Origin: Planctomycetota bacterium
Lineage (GTDB): Bacteria > Planctomycetota > UBA8742 > UBA2392
Assembly (NCBI GenBank): GCA_020638635.1
Contig: JACKIE010000009.1
Coordinates: 1-64,000, forward strand
Direction of reading: 5' to 3'
DNA length: 64,000 nucleotides
Shown in pieces: positions 16,460 to 24,021 of this stretch. Each line of letters opens with the position of its first letter. The stretch's first letter is position 1. Made by a program: the position numbers and the translations under genes. The notes beneath the pieces are model-generated. The model saw only the letters and a program-made list of their open reading frames with translations, had not been told where the DNA came from and made no database searches.

Positions 16460-17227
16460 CTACTTGTCTTCTTCCCACTTCAGGAAGGTCTTGGGCTTTT
16501 CTTCGAACTCGTAGCCGGTCAGTTCCATCACAACGTCGCCGTTCATTTCCATCTTGATCACCTGGTTGAACCAGCCGTTGCCGGCCACCCAGGTCCTGGT
16601 GGTGTTGCCGTCGGACTTCACGATCGTCAGCTCGCCGTCGAACTTGTGGCCTGCCAACTCCAGCCCCTTGAAGTCTTCGCGCAGCACGATGCCGTTGATG
16701 GCGCCGGCCTCGCCGGCTTCACCCGGCTTCCATTCCATCACCTCGATCTCCTGCGGCTTGTCGCCGGGCTTGCCGATCCAGGCCTTCTTCACGTTGGGCT
16801 GGCCCGCTTCGGCCCAGGCGTCAACCTGGTAGGCGATGATGTAGCCCATGCCCATGTCGTTCTCGATGATGAACTCGCTCTTGGTGCCGGCCGCCTTGGC
16901 GCTGACCTGCCACTTGGTCACGCTTTTGGTGCCCTGTACGTACTCGCTGGTGGTCTCCCAGTATTGGCCCACGGTCACCACCTTGTGCAGCGCGACGAAG
17001 GGCGAGGCCTTTTGCTGCTTGTCCAGGTACATCTTGATCATCATGTCGGCCATGTCCGTGCCGCCGCAGGCGTTTCCGCTGTTGGTGCCGCCGCCGCAGG
17101 CCGAGCCGCCGCAGCCGCTTTCACCGCCGCCGTTGCTGCTCTTGCAGCCGCCGTTGCTGCTCTTGCAGCCGACGACCGCGAGGCCGATAACCATCAGGGC
17201 GATGCACGCCAGCAACACTCGATTCAT
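16460..17227 (-). CDS. lipoprotein of unknown function with Cys/Gly-rich linker
   Basis: 255 residues. The signal peptide ends AVVGC (Cys21 lipidated). A linker of about 35 residues follows with repeated KSSNGGC and CGG motifs, giving several unpaired or disulfide-forming cysteines. The remaining domain is mostly beta-strands (WETTSEYVQGTKSVTKWQV, GKPGDKPQEIEVMEWKPG, RTWVAGNGWFNQVIKMEMNG) and resembles lipocalin/LolA-like or DUF1579-type envelope folds, but I cannot assign it. It is probably attached to a membrane facing the periplasm. Confidence 0.65.
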   Translation of the reverse strand: MNRVLLACIALMVIGLAVVGCKSSNGGCKSSNGGGESGCGGSACGGGTNSGNACGGTDMADMMIKMYLDKQQKASPFVALHKVVTVGQYWETTSEYVQGTKSVTKWQVSAKAAGTKSEFIIENDMGMGYIIAYQVDAWAEAGQPNVKKAWIGKPGDKPQEIEVMEWKPGEAGEAGAINGIVLREDFKGLELAGHKFDGELTIVKSDGNTTRTWVAGNGWFNQVIKMEMNGDVVMELTGYEFEEKPKTFLKWEEDK

Positions 17228-17389
17228 GGGAAAGGCTCCGTTTACAGGGTTTCGGTTCAGTGCCCGACCTTGTAACAGGTGCGCTTAAAGTGCGTGTGAA
17301 GATCTGGTTGGGCCGTCATAAACCCGCAACGGGCGGGACCCTTCACGGCCGGGCTGACACACCACTGTTTGGGCGACTATAAGGCAATC

Positions 17390-18721
17390 ATGCGGCCGCT
17401 GGTCATCATCAACGTTGTGGGGCTTACGCCTCGGCTGATCCGCCTGGCGCCCCGGCTGGGCAAGCTGGCGGCGCGGCCGATGGCAGGCGTGTTTCCAGCC
17501 GTGACGATGACGGCGCAGGCCAGCATGCTGACCGGCTTGCCGCCCTCAGGCCACGGGGTGGTGGGCAACAGTTGGTACTGGCGCAGTCTCGGTGAAGTGC
17601 GCAACTGGGTGCAGAGCAACGCGCTGCTGCAGGGCGAGCCGCTGTACCGGGCGGCGAAGAGGCGCGATGCAGCGTTCACCTGCGCCAAGATGTTCTGGTG
17701 GTTCAACCAGGGCAGCGGCTGCGACTGGAGCTGCACGCCCAAGCCGCACTACGGCAGCGACGGCAGCAAGGAATTCGACATCCTGACCGAGCCGCCGGAG
17801 CTGGCCGCTGAACTGAAAGCTAGCCTTGGCGACTTCCCGTTCGCATCCTTCTGGGGGCCCATGGCCGGCCGGCCCAGCAGCGACTGGATCGCGCGGGCCA
17901 CGGCCAGGGTGATGCGCGACAAACGCCCGACACTGACGCTGTGCTACCTGCCGCACCTGGATTACGACCTGCAGCGCTTCGGCGCCAAGGCCGACGTCGA
18001 GCGGCTGGTGCGCGAGGTGGACGCCTGCGCGGCGCGGGTGCTGGACGCGGCTGATGAAACCGGCGCGCAGGTGCTGGTGGTCAGCGAGTACGGCATCACG
18101 CCGGTCAGTCGCCCGGTGTACATCAACCGTGAGCTGCGCAAGGCGGGCATGCTGCGTGTGCGCAAGGGCCCCTTTGGCGAGATGCTGGACGTGCACGAGT
18201 CTCGGGCGTTTGCCGTGTGCGACCACCAGGCCGCGCACGTGTATGTGCGCGAGGCGGCAGACGTTGAGGCCGTGCGTGCGCTGGTTGCCGCACTTCCCGG
18301 CGTGGGTCGCGCGGCCGTGGGGGCGGAACTGGCCGGGCTGGGGATTGCTCATGCCAAAGCAGGCGACGTTGTGCTGTTGAGTGAGCGCGGCGCCTGGTTC
18401 GCCTATCCGTACTGGCTGGATGACGCGAATGCGCCCGATTTCGCGCGCAGCGTGGACATACACCGCAAGCCGGGCTACGACCCGTGCGAGCTGTTCCTGG
18501 CGGGCGGCAGGCTGGGCTTGGGGCTGACGCTGCTGCGCAAGAAGCTGGGCTTCCGCTATCGTTTCAAGTCATGCCCCCTTGACGCGTCAATTGTCAAAGG
18601 CAGCCATGGGCTGCCGGCCGCGGACCCCGAAGATGGGCCGATAGTCGCGGGCCGCGAGCTGCCGGAAGCGGCAAGCATGATGGAAGTGAAAGATCTCGCG
18701 CTGCGGATGATGTTTGGGTAA
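17390..18721 (+). CDS. alkaline phosphatase superfamily protein (nucleotide pyrophosphatase/phosphodiesterase-like)
   Basis: 443 residues. The family signature is VVGLTPRLI at the N-terminus, then GVFPAVTMTAQASMLTGLPPSGHGVVGNSWYW, MFWWFNQGSGCDWSCTPKP, LTLCYLPHLDYDLQRFG and VVSEYGI, followed by a late HRKPGYDPCELF. These blocks carry the metal and nucleophile positions of phosphodiesterase-type enzymes, with Thr in PAVTMTAQ the likely nucleophile. It would cleave a phosphodiester or pyrophosphate, with unknown substrate. No signal peptide is present, so it is probably cytoplasmic. ATG 17390 is preferred over the TTG seven codons earlier because AAGG precedes it. Confidence 0.85.
   Translation: MRPLVIINVVGLTPRLIRLAPRLGKLAARPMAGVFPAVTMTAQASMLTGLPPSGHGVVGNSWYWRSLGEVRNWVQSNALLQGEPLYRAAKRRDAAFTCAKMFWWFNQGSGCDWSCTPKPHYGSDGSKEFDILTEPPELAAELKASLGDFPFASFWGPMAGRPSSDWIARATARVMRDKRPTLTLCYLPHLDYDLQRFGAKADVERLVREVDACAARVLDAADETGAQVLVVSEYGITPVSRPVYINRELRKAGMLRVRKGPFGEMLDVHESRAFAVCDHQAAHVYVREAADVEAVRALVAALPGVGRAAVGAELAGLGIAHAKAGDVVLLSERGAWFAYPYWLDDANAPDFARSVDIHRKPGYDPCELFLAGGRLGLGLTLLRKKLGFRYRFKSCPLDASIVKGSHGLPAADPEDGPIVAGRELPEAASMMEVKDLALRMMFG
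18579..18590. repeat. TTGACNNGTCAA site 2
   Basis: TTGACGCGTCAA inside the phosphodiesterase-like gene, translated as part of PLDASIVKG. Confidence 0.55.
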
Positions 18722-18755
18722 GCGAACGTCATGCGGCGAACCGGGTGGATTTGGG

Positions 18756-18849
18756 ACAGCGAATTACCAATAACCAATTATCAATTTCCAATTGAGATGG
18801 GGAGCGTGGCATTGGCAATTGAACATTGGTTATTGGTAAATTGCCGTTG
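18756..18849. repeat. A/T-rich inverted element of AATTACC heptamers
   Basis: In a GC-rich spacer, the left arm (18756-18794) is a run of degenerate heptamers AATTACC, AATAACC, AATTATC, AATTTCC. The right arm (18810-18849) is their inverse (CAATTGAACATTGGTTATTGG). The arms can pair into a long hairpin. The same element forms the outer arms at 57966-58212. Confidence 0.7.
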
Positions 18850-18862
18850 AGTATGACTCGAA

Positions 18863-18895
18863 TAAACAAAAAGCCCCCGCCTGCGCGGGGGCTTT
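18863..18895 (-). terminator. terminator of the sigma/coiled-coil operon
   Basis: On the minus strand, 11-bp arms AAAGCCCCCGC/GCGGGGGCTTT with a 4-nt loop are followed by TTGTTTATT, directly after the gene ending at 18912. Confidence 0.85.
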
Positions 18896-18911
18896 GCACA
18901 TCATAATCCGG

Positions 18912-19838
18912 CTATTCTTCCTTCTTGCGTTCGTCCACCTTCTTGCGGGTCTCGCGGTTGAACTTTTCCCAGAAGCCTTTGTACTTGTCGGGCGCGCGGC
19001 GATCGTCGCTGGACGCACCGTCACCCATGTCCTTGCCCGCCTTCTCGGCCTGGAAGCCGGCGTCCTTACCGCGCTCGTACTCTTCGACCTTGTCTTCCGG
19101 CTTCATTTCGCCTTCGCCCGGCTGGTAGCCTTCCTCGGCACCCTTGGTGGGCTTCTTGTTGTTGCCGTTTTGCTTTTCGCCCTGCTCGCGCGGGTCCTGG
19201 GTCTTCTGCTTTCCGTCGTTTTTAGGCTGTCCCTGGCCCTGGCCACCCTGGCTCTTGGCCTTGATGTCGTGCGCCATCTCGAGGGATTCGTCCACCTTGG
19301 TGCGTGCGGCCTCGGCGGCTTCCTGCTGTTTTTTGAGGGTTTCCGCCAGCTTCTGCTCGGCGGACTGCTGCTTCTCGAGCACGCTTTCCATGGTGGATTC
19401 GCTCTCGGCCAGCTTCTTCAGCAGCTCCGGATTCTGGCGCAGCAGCTCGGTGAGCTCTTCGGAGCTCTCGGCGATCTGCTTGATCTCCTCTTTGCTCTTG
19501 CCAGTGGCCTTGGCCGCTTCTTCCGGGTTGTCCTGGATCTGCTTGCGAAGGCCCTCGGGCAGCTCGTCCAGCTTGCCCTGCTTCATGGCCTCGGTGAGCT
19601 TCTTGATGCGTTCGGCGATCACGTCGGCTTTGGGCGAGTCCAGTGAAGCCTTGGCCAGTTCGTTCTCGAGCTCGCCCATTTCCTCACTGGCCTTCTTCAT
19701 CAGCTTGTGCAGCTCTTCCAGCATCTCCTGCGGAGACTTGGCGGCGGGCTGTTCGCCCTCGGGGCCTTCCTGGGCGAACAGGCTGACCGGGGCGCTGAAC
19801 AGGCCGGCCACCGCGAGCGAGAGGATCAGTTTCTTCAT
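18912..19838 (-). CDS. secreted charged coiled-coil protein
   Basis: 308 residues: signal peptide MKKLILSLAVAGLFSAPVSLFAQ, then a long Glu/Lys/Leu-rich coiled coil (about 30-215, for example ESESTMESVLEKQQSAEQKLAE), then a hydrophilic Gly/Lys/Asp-rich tail (GQGQGQPKNDGKQK; EEGYQPGEGEMK) that is probably disordered. It is the last gene of the operon headed by the ECF sigma factor at 28582 and a shorter relative in style of the 1277-residue protein before it. It is likely a periplasmic structural or scaffold protein; no enzymatic motif is present. Confidence 0.7.
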   Translation of the reverse strand: MKKLILSLAVAGLFSAPVSLFAQEGPEGEQPAAKSPQEMLEELHKLMKKASEEMGELENELAKASLDSPKADVIAERIKKLTEAMKQGKLDELPEGLRKQIQDNPEEAAKATGKSKEEIKQIAESSEELTELLRQNPELLKKLAESESTMESVLEKQQSAEQKLAETLKKQQEAAEAARTKVDESLEMAHDIKAKSQGGQGQGQPKNDGKQKTQDPREQGEKQNGNNKKPTKGAEEGYQPGEGEMKPEDKVEEYERGKDAGFQAEKAGKDMGDGASSDDRRAPDKYKGFWEKFNRETRKKVDERKKEE

Positions 19839-19906
19839 GGTCTTCTTCCTTTATCCGGCCTGGGCCGGTTCATTTTCTTTAACGCTGTCCTGGCCCGGCG
19901 GGTTCC

Positions 19907-22900
19907 CTAGTCCGGCTGGTAGCCAGGGATCTGCTTGCGCAGGTCGTCCCATGCCTTCTTCAGCTCCGCCTGCTCGGCCGAGTAGCGCTCGTAGAGGCGG
20001 CGGTAGTAGTCGGGCATGTTGTCGCGGTTGTACTCTTTGGCCATTTCGCCGAGGTTGCGGATTTTTTCACCCAGGGACTTTTGCTCTTCGTAGATCAGCT
20101 CCATCTCGGCGAGCTTGCTGACCAGGGGCTCGGCCTGGGGCTGACCTTTCTGGCCGGGCTGCTGCTGCTGATCGCCCTGCTCGCGCTTCTTGGCGAGGCG
20201 CTTGCGTTCGCCTTCTACGGCCTTGAGCATGCGGTCCAGCTTGTCGATCACCTCGAGCTGGTCGAGCTGGGTGCCTTCGCCCACCTCGTTGCCCTCGATT
20301 TCGCCGAGGATCTCATTCAGCAGCTTGTTGATCAGCTCCATGTTGCTGGTGAATCCGCCGTACTGCCCTGACTTGAGGGCCTCGAGCGTTTCGTCGGCCA
20401 GCTTCTTGACTTCTTCTTCGTCACGGTAGAGGGCCTTGGCCTGGCGCTTGAGGGTGCCGCTCCAACTGCCGCGCTGGCGCACCTCGAGGTCGAGGTCCAC
20501 GGTCTTGCCGTTCACCTCGAGCTGTCGTTCTTTCATGGCCTTGAGGTTTTCCTCAACCTGCACCAGCATCTGCTCCTGCTGGCTTTCGACGTACTGGTTT
20601 CGTTCTTCCTTCAGGGCCTGGGCCGCTTCGTCCAGTTTTTCCTCGGCCTTCTTCTGCTCTTCCTCTGCTTCACTGGAGTTCTGTTTGTTCAGGTCTTCCC
20701 GGGCCTTCTTCATCGCGCGTTGGGCTTCCTGCGCGGCTTTCTGTGCCTGCTGGTTTTCGTTGTTCTGCGGGTTCTTGTTGAACTCATCGAGTTTCTTTTC
20801 CAGGTCGCGTTGGCGCTCCTCGAGTTCTTCGAACTTGCGGCGCTCTTTCTCGTCGATTGACTCGTTCTGAGCCTCCTGAAGCTTCTCGATCGCCTTGTTC
20901 AGGTTGTCGACGGCTTTCTGCTGGTCTTCGCTGGAGGCCTTGGGCTGCGACTGCTTGAGGTCTTCCGAGGCCTGTTTCATCTCCTCTTCGGCCTGCTTCA
21001 GGTTGTCGCGCGCTTCCTTTTCGGAGGGCGTCAGCTCTTTGCCCTCGGGTGGGTTGTCGAGTTGCTTGGCCAACTCGTCGGCTTTCCTGGCCATGTCATC
21101 CTGGGACTCGGCCAGCTTCTTGGCGGCATCGGCCTGCTGCTGGTCAACCTGCTGCTGCTCTTGCTTCAGCTTGTCGATCGCCTCGTTCAGCTTCTGCTGG
21201 GCTTCGGCCTGGGCCTGTTGAGCCTTCTGCATCTCCTCAGAGCGTTGCTGGCCGCTCTGTTGCTGGCCGCTCTGTTGCTGGCCGCTCTGTTGTTGGCCGC
21301 TCTGTTGCTGGCCGCTCTGGCTGGCCTCGGCCGCTTTCTTCAGGGCCTCGGCCGCTTCCTGCATGGACTTGGCGGCTTCGCCGGCGGCCTTGGATGCCTC
21401 GCTGCTGTTTTCGCGGCTCTGGGCGGTATTTGACTCCTTGGCCATGTTTTCCAGCGCCTCGGCAGACTCGGCTGCGCGGCGCGCCATGTCGTCCTGTTTT
21501 TCCGAGGCGCCTTCCAGCGCCTTGGCGCCGCGTTCGGCGTCGAGGCGCTGCTGCAGGCCTTCGCGGGCGCGGCTGATCTGGTCCAAGGCGTCGGTCTCAT
21601 TCTGCACGCCGGTCTGGCTGTCCTGGTTCTTCATGGCCTCGGAGGCCTGCTGGGACTTCTTGGCGGCCTCCTTCAACCCCTCGCGCGCCTGGTTCGCGCC
21701 TTCCTTGGCGTCCGCGGCTTCCTCCAGCATACGAGCCAGGTCTTCCGCATCGCGCGCGGCCTTTTGAGACTCGGCGCCGGGGGCGCGCTCGGCTTCGCGC
21801 TGCAGAGCGCGGGCCTTCTCTGCCGCTTCGCGCATGGACTCAGCCGACGGCTCGCCGTTGTTGGCCTTCATTTCTTCCTGAAGACGCTGCAGGGCCTGGT
21901 CCATGTTGCGGGCGTTGCCCTTCAGCACGCGGTCTTCCGATTCCTGAAGCGGCTTGGCTGATTCGCGGGCGCGGTCGATGGCCTGCTGGATGCCCTCCTG
22001 GTCGATGCCCGGGTCGGGCAGTTTCTGTACGTCCTTGGCCAGACCATCGAGCTTTTTGGCGAGTTCAGCCTGCTTCTCGGCGGCTTTGCTGAAGTCCGGT
22101 TTGCCTTCGATGTCCGTGCCCTCGCTGCCCTTGAGTTGGGCCTTGGCGTCCTCGAGGGCCTGCATGGCTTCGGCCATCCGGGCTTCGGCATTGTCCGTCT
22201 CGGCGTTGTTCAACTTCTCGGCCGCATCCTCCATGGCCTTCTGCGCGGCCTCGAGCTTTTCCTGGGCGAAGTCGGCTTCGCTGGCCTGGTTGGCGTTTTC
22301 GTCGCCGCGTTCCTTGCGCTGCCTGGCGATCTGGTTAGCGAGCGCTTTGAGGTCCTTGTTCAGTTTCTCTGCGTTTTCCCTGGCGTCTTCCTGGCCGCTG
22401 CGGGCGCGCTTGAGGTCGTTGTTTTTCTCGGCGCTGGGCTTCAGTGCCTCGGACGCTTCCTTGAGGGCCTTGTTAGCCTCTTCCTGTGCCTTCTCGGCGG
22501 CATCGGGGTCGCCTTGGTCGAGAGCGTCCTTGGACTTCTGGCTTTCTTTCTGCGCGCGCTCGAGAGCTTCCTTGGCTTTGCGCGAATCGGGCGACTGGGG
22601 CGCCTGCTTCGCGGCCTCCAGCGCTTCCTGGATGGCGTCCTGGGCCTGCTCCTGTTTTTCCTTGAGCTGGTCCATCACTTCCTTGGGAAGCTGGGTGTTG
22701 GCGCCCTGGCGCTGGGCGTTCTCGGTGCGGGTGCTGCGATACGCGTCAAGCTGTTCTTCCTCGGCGCGCTTGATGGCGTCCAGAGCCTTCTGGTTGGGAT
22801 CTTCGCCCGCCTTTTCGCTGTTCTTCTTGACGTCCGACTGGTCTTTCATCAGGCGTTCGAGATCCTTGCTGATTTGGTCGAGCGCCTTCAGGTTCTCGTC

Positions 22901-23740
22901 GTTTTCCTTGGCCCGTTTGGCCTCCTGCTCGAGTTTCTTGACCTCATCCAGCGCCTTCTCGAGGTTCTGGATGTGTTCCTTCTGCTGCTGCTGTTCTTCG
23001 GTCTTGCGCTTTTCGAGGTCGCTGGTGGCGCGTTCCTGGTCGGCTTTCAAGCGCTCCAGTTCGCTGATCTGCTGCTCGAGCCGTTCACGCTTGGACTGCA
23101 AATCCTCAGTCTGGGACTTCAACTGCTCCTGCTCTGCCTTCAGGTCGCGCACGGATTGCTCGATCTGGTCGAGGCGGCGGGCCTGTTCGTTGTCGCGGGT
23201 CTTTTCCGTGTCGGTTCGGATGCGCGACTGGTCTTCCTTCATCGCCTCGAGGGCGGCAATCCGCTCCTCGAGTTCTTCGAGTCTCTCGTCTTCGCCGATC
23301 TTCGGGCCGTTCTCCAGCAGATCGATGATCTCGGCCAGCGCCTTCTCGATGTCTTTGCCTTTGCTGAGCGCGGTGCGGACCTGGCCCTCACGGATGTTTT
23401 CCTCCGTGGTGCCCATGTCATCCTCGATCTTCAGCTCATTGAGACGCTTCAGCGCGACCTGGATGTGCGGGATGCGGCGGCGCTCGGCGGGATCGTCGCT
23501 CTGCTCCAGCTCGAGCAGCAACTTCTCAAGGCGATCACGCAAGCTGATCAACTGCTGCCGCGCCGCTTTCTGCTTCTCGGCTACTTTCTCGAGACGGTCT
23601 TCCTTGCTCGCTCGAGCAGGATCGTCGCCGGCTTCCTGGGCCGCGATCGGCGCGCGGGCAAGGAGTGCGGACAAGGCGATCACGGCCGCGCAGGAGAATG
23701 CGCGTTGCCAGAAGCGAAGCTTGGCGTCGAGGCGTTTCAT
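19907..23740 (-). CDS. giant secreted coiled-coil protein
   Basis: 1277 residues from ATG 23740, chosen because the next residues are a basic start plus hydrophobic signal (CAAVIALSALLARAPIAAQ). Nearly all of the mature chain is alpha-helical coiled coil rich in Glu, Lys, Gln and Ala, with a five-fold SGQQQ repeat near the middle and a more globular end (from QRGSWSGTLKRQAKALY to WDDLRKQIPGYQPD). Large coiled-coil proteins of this kind lie next to DUF4175-like genes in Planctomycetota and related phyla and are thought to be periplasmic. It may span or organise the envelope. There is a 281-bp gap before it in which I see no gene. Confidence 0.75.
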   Translation of the reverse strand: MKRLDAKLRFWQRAFSCAAVIALSALLARAPIAAQEAGDDPARASKEDRLEKVAEKQKAARQQLISLRDRLEKLLLELEQSDDPAERRRIPHIQVALKRLNELKIEDDMGTTEENIREGQVRTALSKGKDIEKALAEIIDLLENGPKIGEDERLEELEERIAALEAMKEDQSRIRTDTEKTRDNEQARRLDQIEQSVRDLKAEQEQLKSQTEDLQSKRERLEQQISELERLKADQERATSDLEKRKTEEQQQQKEHIQNLEKALDEVKKLEQEAKRAKENDENLKALDQISKDLERLMKDQSDVKKNSEKAGEDPNQKALDAIKRAEEEQLDAYRSTRTENAQRQGANTQLPKEVMDQLKEKQEQAQDAIQEALEAAKQAPQSPDSRKAKEALERAQKESQKSKDALDQGDPDAAEKAQEEANKALKEASEALKPSAEKNNDLKRARSGQEDARENAEKLNKDLKALANQIARQRKERGDENANQASEADFAQEKLEAAQKAMEDAAEKLNNAETDNAEARMAEAMQALEDAKAQLKGSEGTDIEGKPDFSKAAEKQAELAKKLDGLAKDVQKLPDPGIDQEGIQQAIDRARESAKPLQESEDRVLKGNARNMDQALQRLQEEMKANNGEPSAESMREAAEKARALQREAERAPGAESQKAARDAEDLARMLEEAADAKEGANQAREGLKEAAKKSQQASEAMKNQDSQTGVQNETDALDQISRAREGLQQRLDAERGAKALEGASEKQDDMARRAAESAEALENMAKESNTAQSRENSSEASKAAGEAAKSMQEAAEALKKAAEASQSGQQQSGQQQSGQQQSGQQQSGQQRSEEMQKAQQAQAEAQQKLNEAIDKLKQEQQQVDQQQADAAKKLAESQDDMARKADELAKQLDNPPEGKELTPSEKEARDNLKQAEEEMKQASEDLKQSQPKASSEDQQKAVDNLNKAIEKLQEAQNESIDEKERRKFEELEERQRDLEKKLDEFNKNPQNNENQQAQKAAQEAQRAMKKAREDLNKQNSSEAEEEQKKAEEKLDEAAQALKEERNQYVESQQEQMLVQVEENLKAMKERQLEVNGKTVDLDLEVRQRGSWSGTLKRQAKALYRDEEEVKKLADETLEALKSGQYGGFTSNMELINKLLNEILGEIEGNEVGEGTQLDQLEVIDKLDRMLKAVEGERKRLAKKREQGDQQQQPGQKGQPQAEPLVSKLAEMELIYEEQKSLGEKIRNLGEMAKEYNRDNMPDYYRRLYERYSAEQAELKKAWDDLRKQIPGYQPD
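21243..21320. repeat. 15-bp tandem repeat encoding SGQQQ
   Basis: Five nearly identical 15-bp units (GCCGCTCTGTTGCTG on the plus strand) inside the giant coiled-coil gene. Copy number could vary by slippage without a frame change. Confidence 0.8.
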
Positions 23741-24021
23741 GTGGTTCTCTTTCCCAGGACGGCGGTCCCAACAAGGCACGGGTCTACACAGGTATTACGC
23801 AAGGGCGGCCTGGTCGGTTCACGAGGTAATGAAGAAAAACCCGCAGGAATCGGGCCGTACGGTCTGCTGGTCGTAACACACTGAAATTACTGCACTTGTA
23901 CTCATGCGCAGGTGCTGTGGCGGAGCAATCGATCGTTCACAATGGCGGCACGATACCGGCAGGAGGCAGCCCAAGCGAGCGTCAGGGGTGTCCGCCAGCG
24001 CGGCTTTCCGGCCAGTGCGGC

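Noticed and set aside
21954..23884. Long open frames on the plus strand opposite the giant coiled-coil gene
   Set aside because: They are rich in Ser, Phe, Ala and Leu in the way expected for antisense of Glu/Lys/Gln-rich GC-biased coding DNA, and have no recognisable domain.
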